Part shown: piece by piece, positions 1-9,842 of the stretch
Numbering within the stretch: position 1 is the stretch's first letter
How the letters are laid out: each line of letters starts with the position of its first letter
Assembly: GCF_008153345.1 (NCBI RefSeq)
Contig: NZ_CP042818.1
Coordinates: 2,567,001 to 2,631,000 of the forward strand
Reading direction: 5' to 3'
Origin: Treponema phagedenis
GTDB taxonomy: Bacteria; Spirochaetota; Spirochaetia; Treponematales; Treponemataceae
Length of the DNA stretch: 64,000 nucleotides
The notes under the pieces: model-generated
Told to the model about the DNA's origin: nothing
Seen by the model: the letters and a program-made list of their open reading frames with translations, nothing else
Databases searched by the model: none
Position numbers and translations under genes: made by a program

Positions 1-663
1 CATATGTGCCAAAATATTATATTGAGGAAAAATGCTTTCTCCTAAAAATTGGATAAGCTCATCAAGCAATACAAACTCGGTTACATCTTTTGTCGGCAAA
101 AAAATAAATCGTGAAAGATGAGAAGGTTTTTGCACCAGCATTATTTCACTTGTCTTTTTATTTGACTCTAGGCCTTGTTGTTTTTTTTCAACAAGAAATG
201 CAATATGCAGTTGTATATTGGTAACTGCCCGTAAAATTGTATTTAAGTCTGCCTTTCTGATGATTAATGAAGGCAGAATAGTTGTTTGAAAATATTCCGT
301 AAAAAATTCTTGCTGCGCTTCGGTGCAGTCTTGCGGCTTTTTGTAACACAAACCATTGAGAGCCAACTGCGGTAAAATTTCTGAATGCAAAATATGCTCT
401 TGTTTATCGAAAAGGAGCCGCACTTTTTTTTCTATTTTTTCAAGCTCTTGGATATATGAAAGCTCTGATTGATTATCAGTTTTTGCGGTTTCGAATATCA
501 TCTCTTTTAAGCCCGCAACTCGTACCATAAAAAATTCATCAAAATTCGATGATACAATTCCGATGAAACGTAATCGTTCTAAAAGCGGAACTGTTTGCTG
601 AGCGGCTTCATCCAAAACGCGAGCATTAAAATCTATCCACGACAGCTCTCTGTCTAAATACAT
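1..663 (-). CDS. ppk1: Polyphosphate kinase 1, N-terminal part (cut by window edge)
   Basis: The reverse strand is open from an ATG at 661-663 to the window edge, giving 221 codons. The first residues read MYLDRELSWIDFNARVLDEA, followed by a stretch with SSNFDEFFMVRVAGL. This is the hallmark of the N-terminal domain of Ppk1, which reversibly transfers the gamma phosphate of ATP to polyphosphate. The catalytic histidine and C-terminal PLD-like domains lie outside the window, so activity cannot be judged. The gene reads away from gltS, with about 500 bases of non-coding sequence upstream. Identity is seen from the conserved N-terminus; function follows from the family. Confidence 0.9.
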   Translation of the reverse strand, partial: MYLDRELSWIDFNARVLDEAAQQTVPLLERLRFIGIVSSNFDEFFMVRVAGLKEMIFETAKTDNQSELSYIQELEKIEKKVRLLFDKQEHILHSEILPQLALNGLCYKKPQDCTEAQQEFFTEYFQTTILPSLIIRKADLNTILRAVTNIQLHIAFLVEKKQQGLESNKKTSEIMLVQKPSHLSRFIFLPTKDVTEFVLLDELIQFLGESIFPQYNILAHM

Positions 664-1130
664 AAAAAAAGTATACTCAAAGAAATAAAAAAATCAAGAT
701 TTTAAAAAACTTTGACTAAATCAGGATGCAGTTATTCCGAAGAAGCTGTACTGCTAAAAGGATTTTACCTTTTCCGTTTTGCTTATCAAAGCTCACGCAC
801 TTAACATAAAGTTCTGTAATAATCGCCGATTATATTAACCTGAACATCAAAACTGATGGCTTACAAATTTAGCATTCCTATGGTAAATTACCCACCCTTG
901 CAAAATTCCAAACGATGTTTTAAAGCATCAACACAAAACTACTATAGCGTTTTGTAATTAACTTCCTGTTATAAAAATCGAAGTATCAACAATAAGGGGC
1001 TGCGAATTTAAGCATTCCTATGGTAAATTGCTTACCGTTGCGCCGTGTCGAACTCTCTTTGATAAAATTTTTCACCTATGAAAAATCTAAAATCTAATTA
1101 TAAAAATAATTTGATAAGAAAAGTTTTATC
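664..1130. repeat. Intergenic region with two copies of a dispersed repeat module
   Basis: I see no gene here. Two similar modules reading 'TTAGCATTCCTATGGTAAAT' occur near 868-890 and 1012-1030. The second continues into 'GTTGCGCCGTGTCGAACTCT'. The same module recurs near 45550-45605 and in reverse near 58625-58660, so it belongs to a genome-wide intergenic repeat family rather than to a local operator. Confidence 0.5.
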
Positions 1131-1171
1131 AAAACCCGCAAACCTGTTTTGTAATTATGCATGCGGGTTTT
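1131..1171 (-). terminator. Rho-independent terminator of gltS
   Basis: Perfect 10-bp arms AAAACCCGCA (1131-1140) and TGCGGGTTTT (1162-1171) lie just past the gltS stop on the minus strand. The A-rich left arm gives a U-rich 3' end on the gltS transcript. Confidence 0.75.
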
Positions 1172-1180
1172 GATTATGTT

Positions 1181-2428
1181 TTATTTTATGGCTTGAACAA
1201 AATAACCGATGAATGCAATGGTTTGAGGCTGATAAATGATGTCAACCAAAAACGCTCCGACAATCGGTACAATCATCATTGCCTTTTTTGACATGCCGTA
1301 TCGTTCATTGACCGCTGTCATATTTACGATTGCAGAAGGCGTTGCTCCCAGTCCGTGTCCGCAAAGTCCTGCGCACATTACCGCCGCATCATAACTGCTT
1401 CCAAGCAATTTAAATACTACAAAGTATGCGGCTAAAATCATAAAAACTACTTGAGCCAATCCGATAAGCAATACGCCGCCTAAGAGTCCTGCTAACTCCC
1501 AAAGCTTTAGCGTCATCATAGCAAGCGCAAGATATAAACTCAGCATAACATTTCCGATTTCATCAACCAGCGGATAGCTGAACTTGTAAAATTTAAATTT
1601 ATCATTCACATTCCGAACAATAACCGCAGCGAACATAGCGCCTACATAGGTAGGAAATTCAAGTTTTTGAATCGCAATAAGGCTGCTTATAAATTTAGCA
1701 ATAAGAGAGCCGGCTGCCATACATACAATAATTACCACAACATTTTTTATTATATCAAGACTGGTAAGCTCAACCGATTGGGTGTTGATTGCTTGAGCAG
1801 ATAACGCATCAAAGTTTTCATCTTCGGACGGTTTTAAATGATTCTTTTCGATAAGCATTCTTCCAAGAGGACCGCCGACAAGTACCGCAGTGATAAGACC
1901 GAAGGTTGCGGCTGCAGCTCCCACTAACGGGCACTGTTCATATCCCATTTCCGCAAAAGTGTTTCCGTAGGAAAGTGCTGCGCCGTGTCCGCCGATCATG
2001 GAAATAGCCGAAGAAAGCAGTGCGTAAGGAGCAGGAATGTTCATTGTTTTAACAAAAATAATTCCGATTGTATTCTGGAAAATTGATATCACGCCGGCAA
2101 TGAGCCAATAAATAATCAAAAGCTTACCACCCTGTTTGAGTAATTTAAAACTCGCCCCAAGTCCAACTGTTGTAAAAAACGCAAGCATAAACGGAGATTG
2201 AAACGTATTTACAAAATTAAAAGAAAAAGTTCCGCTTACATGCCCCGCATAGGTAATAAACATAAACAAGAACCCGCCGACAACCGGAGCAGGTATACAG
2301 TATTTTTCGATTACCTTAACCTTATTCTTTACCCAATACCCAAGCAGTAAAAGAATAGACGCAAGTGCAAGTGTAAATATCGCATCTAATTTAATCGTAA
2401 ATACACTTCCCACCATTTCAAATGACAT
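1181..2428 (-). CDS. gltS: Sodium/glutamate symporter GltS
   Basis: This is a 415-residue multi-pass membrane protein. It has the GltS family layout of two similar halves and the glycine-rich re-entrant segments typical of the family: [10 protein letters not shown] near residue 147 and [12 protein letters not shown] near 357. The family imports glutamate with sodium across the inner membrane. The ATG at 2428 is preceded by a good AGGAGG site, and length matches the family (about 400 residues). It begins inside the degenerate 3' end of the upstream LysRS fragment and ends at a terminator, so it is probably transcribed alone. The call is based on the conserved motifs and length. Confidence 0.88.
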   Translation of the reverse strand: MSFEMVGSVFTIKLDAIFTLALASILLLLGYWVKNKVKVIEKYCIPAPVVGGFLFMFITYAGHVSGTFSFNFVNTFQSPFMLAFFTTVGLGASFKLLKQGGKLLIIYWLIAGVISIFQNTIGIIFVKTMNIPAPYALLSSAISMIGGHGAALSYGNTFAEMGYEQCPLVGAAAATFGLITAVLVGGPLGRMLIEKNHLKPSEDENFDALSAQAINTQSVELTSLDIIKNVVVIIVCMAAGSLIAKFISSLIAIQKLEFPTYVGAMFAAVIVRNVNDKFKFYKFSYPLVDEIGNVMLSLYLALAMMTLKLWELAGLLGGVLLIGLAQVVFMILAAYFVVFKLLGSSYDAAVMCAGLCGHGLGATPSAIVNMTAVNERYGMSKKAMMIVPIVGAFLVDIIYQPQTIAFIGYFVQAIK

Positions 2429-2825
2429 AATATCCTCCTAAAAAAAACAGATTAGCAGTATCAATAAAATACCGCGTTCTTTTTTCTATTTCATGGTGCC
2501 GCGCATAACTTTCGTCTCGTTCAAAGGTGTCGGGTACTTCCGTAATCGGATAGCGTAAATATTTTTCCAATATTTCAGGTTTCGGCATATTCGAAGGCAC
2601 TTTACGGAACACATCGTAATCGTCCCAAGAATAAATAAAACGCACCTTTTTACCCAGGTCCTGCAAGGCCCGAACAACCAATTCCACCGAAATAATTTCG
2701 CGGAAATTTCCAATATGCACGGTTCCCGAAGGCGTAATCCCTGACGCACATGTGTATTCGTCCAGCTCGCCACGCTCTCTCAGAATTTTTTCAGCGGCAA
2801 AATCCGCCCAATGTAATTTATTCAT
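2418..2825 (-). pseudogene. lysS: Truncated class I lysyl-tRNA synthetase (N-terminal fragment)
   Basis: The first ~115 residues match the start of the archaeal-type class I LysRS used by spirochaetes: [16 protein letters not shown] carries the HIGH-like signature, followed by [15 protein letters not shown] and [13 protein letters not shown] full enzyme has about 520 residues. Here homology stops near position 2465, the last ~15 residues run into the gltS leader, and the frame overlaps the gltS start by 11 bases. The KMSKS domain and anticodon-binding domain are absent, so it cannot charge tRNA. It may be a duplicated 5' end from a complete copy elsewhere or the scar of a rearrangement. Confidence 0.82.
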
Positions 2826-3664
2826 ACGTCACTCTTATCCACAATAAATATTAAAAACGATATGTTTCTCAAGTATAATAACCTGTGTTTTCTATATAAT
2901 ACTTAAGAAACCGAATAAAAGAAGTATAGCATAATTTTACAACAAATGCTAGAGTCCAATAAAACCTTCCTTAAAATTGAACAATTGAGGAAATATCAAT
3001 TTTCGAAAATTGTTCAATTCCGCCGTTTCGCAACATAGTGAGAAACGGCATACAAACTGCAAGTTTTGCAAATCAGTTTACCAAGCAAAACTTGGCGTTT
3101 AACGAGCCGCGCCATTTCAGCGGCGAAGTTAAACCTTCGATAAAAGCCGCTTATCGATTTTGTTATCTTGATATTTTCATTGTACTATGATAGAGTAACT
3201 ATCATTGATTAAACGGATTGATGTATGCAGCGTATGGTATATTTAAATGCAGTTGAATATTTCTCATTCCAAATGTTTTATAGCTTTCTGACTTGTGCTT
3301 TTAATTTTGGCACGGTTTTTGCTCAATCAATCAATAGAACCTTTCTTTACTTTTTATCCGTGTTTAAGAATGAGCACGGTCAACAAAAGACGTGAGGCGG
3401 CAAGTATGGGAACTGCGAACTGTCCGCCGAAAAATACGGACATTTTTTGTGTTAGGGATTGTAGGGGAAATTTCGGCATTTTTCAAAATGCCGAAATTTG
3501 TACACGAACGCACGGCAATTTTCGTGCGTTCGTACCGGAGCCCCGAAAAGCCCGACGGCGCTGCCGACACGGATTTAAAGCAGCGGCGGAACACCCAAAT
3601 AGAAATAGCAATTTATTTTTTTACTCCGACAGTATTTGTCGTATCGCGTGTGCTAGAATGAGGT
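2826..3664. other. Non-coding stretch with hairpins, upstream of the first WYL gene
   Basis: No convincing gene. Short open frames at 3295-3678 overlap on both strands and have no family features. The stretch contains an inverted repeat around 2970-3020 (TTGAACAATT ... AATTGTTCAA) and a hairpin near 3023-3052 (GCCGTTTCGCAA ... GAGAAACGGC) that recurs near 26018-26049. A fragment (CAAGCAAAACTTGG, about 3081) resembles sequence near 12138. Confidence 0.5.
3468..3533. repeat. Two adjacent perfect palindromes
   Basis: The first has 15-bp arms (AAATTTCGGCATTTT, 3468-3482, and its complement at 3485-3499) separated by 2 bases. The second has 11-bp arms (ACGAACGCACG, 3504-3514, and 3523-3533). They lie about 130-190 bases before the WYL regulator and could be operators, terminators or cruciform sites. 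Neither is followed by a clear T run. Confidence 0.6.
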
Positions 3665-4651
3665 ATGACAATGAATGAGCGGAGAGTGCAGTTTTGGCGA
3701 CTGTTGCGGATTGACGAAGAAATTCGAGCGGGGCGGTATCCGACGGCGGAAAAACTTGCGGCGCTGTTTGAGGTGAGCCGGCGAACGATTGAGCGGGACA
3801 TTGAGTTTTTGCGAGATATGTACGACGCTCCGATTGACTACGATGCGAAGCGGCGCGGTTATTTTTATGCGAGCGAAACTTTTTTCCTGAAAAGCCTTTT
3901 TTTGAGCGACGAGGAACTTTTTGCGGTGGCGGTTTTTGAAAAGACATTGCGGCAGTATCGGAATACGCCGATTGAGGCGAGGCTTCAGGCGGTGTTTTCA
4001 AAACTGGCGGCATTGCTTCCCGAAGATTTGGTTTCGGTGAGTACGCTGTGGTTGGATGACGGGGTTTCGTTTATCAGCGAACCGGCACCTCCGATAGAGC
4101 CTGAAGTTTTTGAAGCGGTTTTCAGCGCGGTAAAGCGGAAACGAGCTTTGAAGTTTTTTTACCGCAGTTTGGAACAAAATGAGCCGAGTTTGCGCGTGTG
4201 CGAGCCGTATCATATTGTGTGTCAGCGGGGTGCGTGGTATGTAATCGGACGCTGCCGTGAAAAAAACGATGTGCGGATTTTTGCGTTCAGCCGGATGAGC
4301 GGAATTTCGCTACTGGAGCGGGACGCGTTTGAAGTGCCGGAGGATTTTAAGCTTGCCGATTATATCGACACCAATGTGGGCGTGTGGCTCGGAAAGCGGA
4401 CGCCTTTTACCGTGCGGCTTTTGTTTTCGCCTGCGGTCGGCGTTTTTGCCGAAGAGCATCTTTGGAGCGATGAGCAAAAGGTAAAGGTGCTGCCCGATAA
4501 AAGTGTCGAGGTGAGTTTTTCTACAACGCAGTTTGAAGAAATCATGCGCTTTTGCTTGGGGCAAGGTGCGACGGTAAAAGTGCTTGAGCCGCCGGAGCTC
4601 GTGCAAGCGGTACGGAAAGAAGCGGCAAAAGTGGCGAGGATGTATTCTTAA
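3665..4651 (+). CDS. WYL-domain transcriptional regulator 1
   Basis: This 328-residue protein has an N-terminal winged helix-turn-helix (residues ~20-60, with VSRRTIERDIEFLRD as recognition region), a central WYL-type sensor domain (~125-220) and a C-terminal WCX-like part. WYL proteins are ligand-sensing repressors or activators; several control defence loci (for example CapW for CBASS and BrxR for BREX). A start at 3671 is better spaced from the GAGG at 3659 than the one at 3665. The gene is clearly G-richer than its AT-rich neighbours, suggesting acquisition. It points into the island from the left; a same-length paralogue points inward from the right. A regulatory role on the island is inferred. 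Confidence 0.75.
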   Translation: MTMNERRVQFWRLLRIDEEIRAGRYPTAEKLAALFEVSRRTIERDIEFLRDMYDAPIDYDAKRRGYFYASETFFLKSLFLSDEELFAVAVFEKTLRQYRNTPIEARLQAVFSKLAALLPEDLVSVSTLWLDDGVSFISEPAPPIEPEVFEAVFSAVKRKRALKFFYRSLEQNEPSLRVCEPYHIVCQRGAWYVIGRCREKNDVRIFAFSRMSGISLLERDAFEVPEDFKLADYIDTNVGVWLGKRTPFTVRLLFSPAVGVFAEEHLWSDEQKVKVLPDKSVEVSFSTTQFEEIMRFCLGQGATVKVLEPPELVQAVRKEAAKVARMYS

Positions 4652-4743
4652 TGAGGAATTATGAATTTATTCTAATGAGGAATTGGGAATGATGAATGAG
4701 GAGTTAGAAATTTATTCTAATGGGGAATTAGGAATGATGAATT
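4652..4743 (+). repeat. Short degenerate direct repeats
   Basis: The gap holds imperfect copies of an 'aatgaggaattaggaatgat' type unit, about 30 bases each, directly before the four-helix-bundle gene. The last copy supplies its ribosome-binding region. Confidence 0.5.
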
Positions 4744-5100
4744 ATGAAAACCGACAATGTTATTGTAGAGAAGTCAAAGAGTTTTGCACTTAAGATTATA
4801 CGGATATACAAAATCTTGTGTGATGATAAGCGGGAGTTTATTTTGTCAAAACAAATGCTGCGCAGCGGTACAAGTATCGGTGCAAATGTGAAGGAAGCAA
4901 TCAGAGGGCAAAGTAAAGCTGATTTTTATGCAAAACTTTTTATTGCATTAAAAGAAGCCAGTGAGACGGAGTATTGGTTGGAGTTATTGCATGAAAGCGG
5001 GTATTTGAGCGAAGAAAACTTTTCTTCCATTTATCCGGATTGTCAAGAAATTATAAAAATTTTAGTTGCAATCACAAAAACAAAAAATAGCAAGGATTAA
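4744..5100 (+). CDS. Four-helix-bundle protein (23S rRNA IVS-protein family)
   Basis: This 118-residue protein matches the four-helix-bundle family (TIGR02436) first known from intervening sequences of 23S rRNA genes. Seen features are FILSKQMLRSGTSIGANVKEA in the second helix region, then KADFYAKLFIALKEASETEYWLELL. The motif 'RS..SIGANV.EA' is characteristic. Here the gene is free-standing, not in an rRNA operon. Its biochemical role is not known for the family. It sits between the WYL regulator and the left direct repeat, at the border of the GTPase block. Confidence 0.85.
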   Translation: MKTDNVIVEKSKSFALKIIRIYKILCDDKREFILSKQMLRSGTSIGANVKEAIRGQSKADFYAKLFIALKEASETEYWLELLHESGYLSEENFSSIYPDCQEIIKILVAITKTKNSKD

Positions 5101-5155
5101 TTCTGAGATTAATTCTTAGTTATGAATTTATACTTAAGAATTAAATACAGCCTTT

Positions 5156-5704
5156 TTGCTTTTTGAAGGCTTAAATCAAAAGGCGAATAAAATATTTTTA
5201 GTTCACAAGAATAAAGGGCTTGTGAACGGAGGAGAAAAATTATGAGTGAAATAATCGTAAGAACAAAGAATGATTTTGAACGTGTGAAAAAAGAGCTTCC
5301 GGATAAAATAATATTTGAAGGTGAAATGGCAAAAGGAATTAAAAAGGCTCTCAAAGCTAAAAAAATTCGAAAGGGCGTTGCTATTGGTGGTGGTGTTCTC
5401 GGTATCGGTGGACTTATTGCAGGAGTGATATTAGCACCGGTAACCGGCGGTTTATCATTAGTTGGTGCTGCACCGGCTAGTCTTACCGCTGCGATTGCTT
5501 TTGGCGGAACAACAATAGTTCTTACAACAGCTGAAGTAGCAATTATTGCTGGAGTAGTTGCTTTTGCTATTGGGATAGCAGCTTCGGTCATAAAAGATGT
5601 GCTAAAAAACTACGAAGAATGTGAAGTGAAAAATGGAAGAGTAGTACTGAGAAGAAAACAAACAACTGAGAAATAATTATTTCCAAAGGAGTAAAAATAT
5701 GGAA
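5156..5704 (+). repeat. Left copy of a 549-bp direct repeat
   Basis: This segment is nearly identical to 16212-16760. It begins in the upstream leader (TTGCTTTTTGAAGGC) and ends exactly at the first six bases (ATGGAA) of the next gene. Across the coding part (5242-5676 versus 16298-16732) I count about three substitutions; the leader is more diverged. The two copies are in the same orientation, about 11.06 kb apart. Confidence 0.9.
5242..5676 (+). CDS. Small glycine-rich membrane protein, copy A
   Basis: I do not recognise the family. The 144-residue protein has a charged N-terminus (residues 1-45, rich in Lys), then two hydrophobic segments with glycine-zipper character: about 46-72 (GGGVLGIGGLIAGVILAP) and 88-115 (IVLTTAEVAIIAGVVAFAIG). 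The tail is charged. It should be an inner-membrane hairpin protein able to oligomerise. It has a good GGAGG site. The next gene, a dynamin-like GTPase, starts 22 bases downstream behind its own AAAGGAG site, so the two are probably co-transcribed. I infer a membrane partner of the GTPases. A second, almost identical copy exists at 16298. Confidence 0.7.
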   Translation: MSEIIVRTKNDFERVKKELPDKIIFEGEMAKGIKKALKAKKIRKGVAIGGGVLGIGGLIAGVILAPVTGGLSLVGAAPASLTAAIAFGGTTIVLTTAEVAIIAGVVAFAIGIAASVIKDVLKNYEECEVKNGRVVLRRKQTTEK

Positions 5705-7387
5705 TTAGAAAACAGAAAACTTTTTTCTGATGTATTGGATGAAGTGCTTCAGATCGAAAAGGATGCAGAACTTGAAACGACAAGTACGCAAACGTTAATT
5801 GAGGCGGTGAACACCGGAAAATTATTGGTTCCGGTTGTGGGGGGTTTAGTGCGGGGAAAAGTTCACTGCTGAATAAGTTCATGGGAAAAAATGTACTGTC
5901 GGTCGGCATCAATCCTGAAACGGCAATTCCTTCCGAACTTTATTTTTCGGAAAGCGAATATTGTGAAGGCGTTACAAGTGACGGCATGGTAACACGATTG
6001 AACGATGATAGCGACATCACAAATTATGTTTGTCTTCGCCGGTACATCAAGAGCGAGGCGTTAAAAAAATTAGAGCCGATTGTCTTAGTGGATATGCCGG
6101 GATTTGATTCATCGTTGGATGCACATAACAAAGCAATTTTTAATTATTTAGATAAAGGTTCTCACTATGTTGTGCTTACTCCGGTCGACGCCGGAACAAT
6201 TTCAGCTTCAATGAAAAAGCAAATTCAAAACATACTTACCTTCGGGCGTGAATGCAGTTTCTTTATTTCTAAAACCGATTTACGAAGTTCTGACGAAGTA
6301 GCTGCCGTTAAAAATGAGGTGCAAAATGAAGTAAGTATGTTAACCGGAAAAGCTGAAACCGTATTTGAAATTAACAAAGATGATGTTTCGCTTTTTAATA
6401 ATTTTGCCGAATTACTTAATGCAAACGAGCTTTTTAAAAAAGTTTTTCTTGAAACGATTAAAAATGAATGCTTTGATGTAAAGTACTCAATTAACATAAA
6501 AATTTCAGCATTAAAAAAAGATAAAAAAACGAATGAGCAGTTTATTGCCGACTTGGAAAATGCACTTCATAAAATAGAAGAAAAGAAAATGAAAATTATC
6601 GAGCAGGAAAAAAAATAATAATTTTGCAAGCGAGGCAAGTGCTATTGCTGATATGGTCGGTAATGAAATAAATGTGAACTTAGACTTTCTTGTTAATCGT
6701 GGTATAAATTCAGGCGGTACCGCCGTACAAGATGCAATAAATGAAATTGTGCAAAGTGTAGTTACTTCAAAAATTAATGATGTTATGCTTACTACCAGTA
6801 CGCGGTTTTCTGCTGAATTTGCAGATGAGCTTTCACATGTCGATGCTGTTTTTTCAAACTATGATATTCCTGAATTTATTGAAGCATTACAAACCTCTGC
6901 TCGTAATTTATTTGACTTAACCGGAAGCTCTATTTCAAATTTTTTAGCAAGTCAAAAGCAAAATGCAAAAACAAAGCACGGTAGAGATAGAGCAACAACA
7001 GCGGCAACAGTTTTCGGTATTACAACAGAGATTCTCGCGCCATGGATGGAATTGATAATTATAGCCTTGCCGACAATTATTGACGCGGTGTTTGGAAAAA
7101 TGCAGGAAATCAAACAGGAACAGAAAATTCGTTCAAATATCATTGCACAAATTCCTCCAATAAAACGGGAACTATCGAAAAATATTGTTTCGCTATTGAA
7201 GGAAAGCAGTTCAAAAATGATTGAATCTATTTCCGAAAAGTACGATGCGGAATTGGCAAAGAAAAAAGAAGAAATTGAGCAAGCACAAAGAGAACTCGAA
7301 ATAAATACTGAGGTAACAAGTAAAATTAAAATGCTTGAAAATTGTTCCGTGAGAATTGATACTGCACTGGAAAGAATAATTTCATAA
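5699..7387 (+). pseudogene. Dynamin-like GTPase 1, interrupted by two frameshifts
   Basis: Read through two single-base shifts, this is one protein of about 560 residues. The ATG at 5699 (AAAGGAG site) leads into a P-loop, GGFSAGKSSLLNKF, which is only in frame if the six-G run at 5838-5843 is corrected to seven (or four) G. The second shift is in the A8 run near 6609-6616. Other G motifs are DMPGFDS (G3, ~6093) and SKTD (G4, ~6270). A coiled-coil-rich C-terminal half contains a hydrophobic segment (about 7015-7090) that could insert in membrane. This resembles bacterial dynamin-like proteins. Either the gene is inactive, slipped-strand variable, or the reads mis-call homopolymers; sequence alone cannot decide. 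Confidence 0.72.
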
Positions 7388-7571
7388 TGAGCAATCTATT
7401 CGTGGGGATAGCGCATGGATAAATCGGATATTGCTGTTTTATACTGCAAATGTAAAGCAGCAATAAAACAATACGCGGAATGAAAAATCCGAAAACATTT
7501 AACACGGCATTGAAGCTCATGTTAAAATTAAGTTTCGGTAAAATTAAATATTACAGTAAGGTGCGATAACT

Positions 7572-9842
7572 ATGACGAAAATGAATGATAACGATAATTT
7601 GTTGCAGGAAGTTTTAGCAATAAAAGAAAAATTTGATACATTAAAAACTAAACATGCAAGCGATGCTGAATTTTCAAAAAAGATTTCTACGTTGCTTGTG
7701 AACAACGGATTAGATGATGAAGAAAAAATAAAAGCCGAATATAAAGAAGCTGCAGAAATAAGTCGTGATTTAAAAATAGGAATTGTAGGAGCAGTAAAAG
7801 CCGGAAAATCATCGCTTTTAAATGCATTGTTTTTTGACGGCATTGATATTTTGCCGAAAGCTGCAACTCCAATGACGGCCGCCTTAACGGAACTTACTTA
7901 TGGCGAAACATGCAAAGTTACCGTTGATTTTTTTACCGACGCGGATATAAAAAAATTAAAGGCCAATTCTGAAGCATACGAACAGAGACTCAAGGAGCTG
8001 GAACAAAATAATATAACTGAAGCCATGACAAACTGGTCGAAAATGAAGCAAAGACAAGAACCAGGTACTAGAACTAAACCTGATGCAAAAGAAAAAAAGG
8101 CATTGGAAGAAAGAGCTCGGAATAAAGCAAAACAAGAATTAAGCGATCAAATAGAACTTGTAGGTGCACATGAGCAGTATCAAATGATTAAAAACTCAAT
8201 AAAAAAGATAAAATTGGGGAGTGAAACATTTACCGTTTCAACGGTAACGGATATTGCCGGACGCTTGGAAGACTATGTCGGTTCAAACGGAAAGTACATG
8301 CCTTTTACCAGCAAAGTGAGACTACAAATGCCCATTAAAGCGTTAGAAGGTATTTCCATCATTGATACTCCGGGCTTTAATGATCCTATTCCGTCACGAG
8401 ATGAACGAGCGCGACAGGCATTGCGCGAATGTGATGTGGTTTTAATTTTATCGCCTGCACGGCAATTTATTTCGAAAACTGATATGTCGGTCATGCAAAA
8501 GATTCAAAAGAAAAACGGTATACGGGAATTGTATTTGATTGCAAGTCAAATTGATAGTCAACTTTATAATCCTGAATATAAAGAACTAAACGGTGATTTA
8601 GATAATGTGATCAATACAATAAAGGAAATTCTTGTACGTACTGCGACAAGAAATTTAGAACAGATAAATTATGATGGAGTTTTTAATACGCTACTTAATG
8701 ATCCGGATACTCGTTTGTTTCTTTCAAGCGGTATGTGCGAATCAATGTATAGAACATTTGAGAAAAAAGATTCGTGGGATGAAGGCAGAAAACATACTTG
8801 GAAAAGCTTAACGAGTGATTATCATGATTACTTTTCAGACGGCGATGTGAATACCAGTAAAGAATGGCTCAAACGCTTGGGCAATATCGAGCCGATTACT
8901 GAGTGTATTCAAAAAGTGAAAGAACGCAAAGTAGAAATACTTAATCGTAAACTGACTACATTCGCAAGTACACGAAAAGAAGCAGCCGTTACTATAAAAG
9001 ATGAACTACTTGACCTGTTGGATAGCAAGGTGCGTGCGATAGGAGAAAAGAATATTTCCGATGTAGAAGCAGAAATTAAAGCGGCAGAAAGAAAATATTC
9101 TATATTCAAAAAAGAACTCAGCGATAAATTAAACGACTGTACAGAAGAATGGTACAGAACAGTGAAAAAGGATGCATTGAGTAGTTTAAAATATTCAAAA
9201 AAAACCGCAAGCGACGGTATCGCTAAAGCCAAAGATTCAAAAACACAGTATCGCACAAGTGGTTTTTGGTGGTGGAAAAAAGAATATCCATACGATGTAA
9301 TCGTTGCAAACGAGGGAAAAATCAGAAGTGCAATTGATGACTATATTGCAGAATATAATAATGATGTTTTGGACTTCATGCGAGAAGTCACAGGAGACTT
9401 AAGTCAAAAAATTGCAGAGCTAGCCCAAAACACTTGGCAAGAATTTTCAATTTTTACTTATGATGAAAATGATGATCTTGCATTAAAAGAAATTGCAAGC
9501 AACGCACGGGCAATCATCGGAGAAATAAAGTTTGATTATAACACGCTTAAATACACCGGGGCTGATTTTTCATCATCACTCAGTTCGTCACATTATCAGG
9601 CGGAAAAAATACTCTCACTTGCAGATGAATTCGTGAGTAAATTAAATCGGGAGTTTACATCGCTGATAAGTGATACACTCCGGCGTATAGTCGATGATTG
9701 CAAAAGTTGTAACTTTTCTTCAAGGCTTTTGGACAGTTATATTACAAAACTGGAACAACGAAAGCGAGAATTGGAAAAGCCGAAACTTGCACTTGAAACT
9801 ATTAAACGAATGCGCTCAGATGTGGAGAAATTAAATGTTTAA
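7572..9842 (+). CDS. Dynamin-like GTPase 2
   Basis: This 756-residue protein has an N-terminal helical stretch, then a dynamin-family G domain: P-loop GAVKAGKSSLLNAL (residues 73-86), switch region with conserved Thr in AATPMTAAL (~97), G3 IIDTPGFNDP (~263) and a degenerate G4 (ASQID). A charged coiled-coil insertion lies between P-loop and G3 (~135-215). Long helices fill the C-terminal half; there is no clear membrane span. Dynamin-like GTPases remodel or fuse membranes in a nucleotide-driven way. The gene overlaps GTPase 3 by 8 bases, so they are translationally coupled. Three such proteins in a row recall E. coli LeoABC and the Eleos anti-phage system; orthology is not established. Confidence 0.8.
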   Translation: MTKMNDNDNLLQEVLAIKEKFDTLKTKHASDAEFSKKISTLLVNNGLDDEEKIKAEYKEAAEISRDLKIGIVGAVKAGKSSLLNALFFDGIDILPKAATPMTAALTELTYGETCKVTVDFFTDADIKKLKANSEAYEQRLKELEQNNITEAMTNWSKMKQRQEPGTRTKPDAKEKKALEERARNKAKQELSDQIELVGAHEQYQMIKNSIKKIKLGSETFTVSTVTDIAGRLEDYVGSNGKYMPFTSKVRLQMPIKALEGISIIDTPGFNDPIPSRDERARQALRECDVVLILSPARQFISKTDMSVMQKIQKKNGIRELYLIASQIDSQLYNPEYKELNGDLDNVINTIKEILVRTATRNLEQINYDGVFNTLLNDPDTRLFLSSGMCESMYRTFEKKDSWDEGRKHTWKSLTSDYHDYFSDGDVNTSKEWLKRLGNIEPITECIQKVKERKVEILNRKLTTFASTRKEAAVTIKDELLDLLDSKVRAIGEKNISDVEAEIKAAERKYSIFKKELSDKLNDCTEEWYRTVKKDALSSLKYSKKTASDGIAKAKDSKTQYRTSGFWWWKKEYPYDVIVANEGKIRSAIDDYIAEYNNDVLDFMREVTGDLSQKIAELAQNTWQEFSIFTYDENDDLALKEIASNARAIIGEIKFDYNTLKYTGADFSSSLSSSHYQAEKILSLADEFVSKLNREFTSLISDTLRRIVDDCKSCNFSSRLLDSYITKLEQRKRELEKPKLALETIKRMRSDVEKLNV

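Noticed and set aside
3295-3678. Open frames on both strands upstream of the first WYL gene
   Set aside because: They run through perfect palindromes and overlap the WYL start; no family features and no ribosome site.
4744-5100. Evidence for a nearby 23S rRNA gene because of the IVS-type protein
   Set aside because: No rRNA sequence surrounds it; the family is also common as a free-standing gene.
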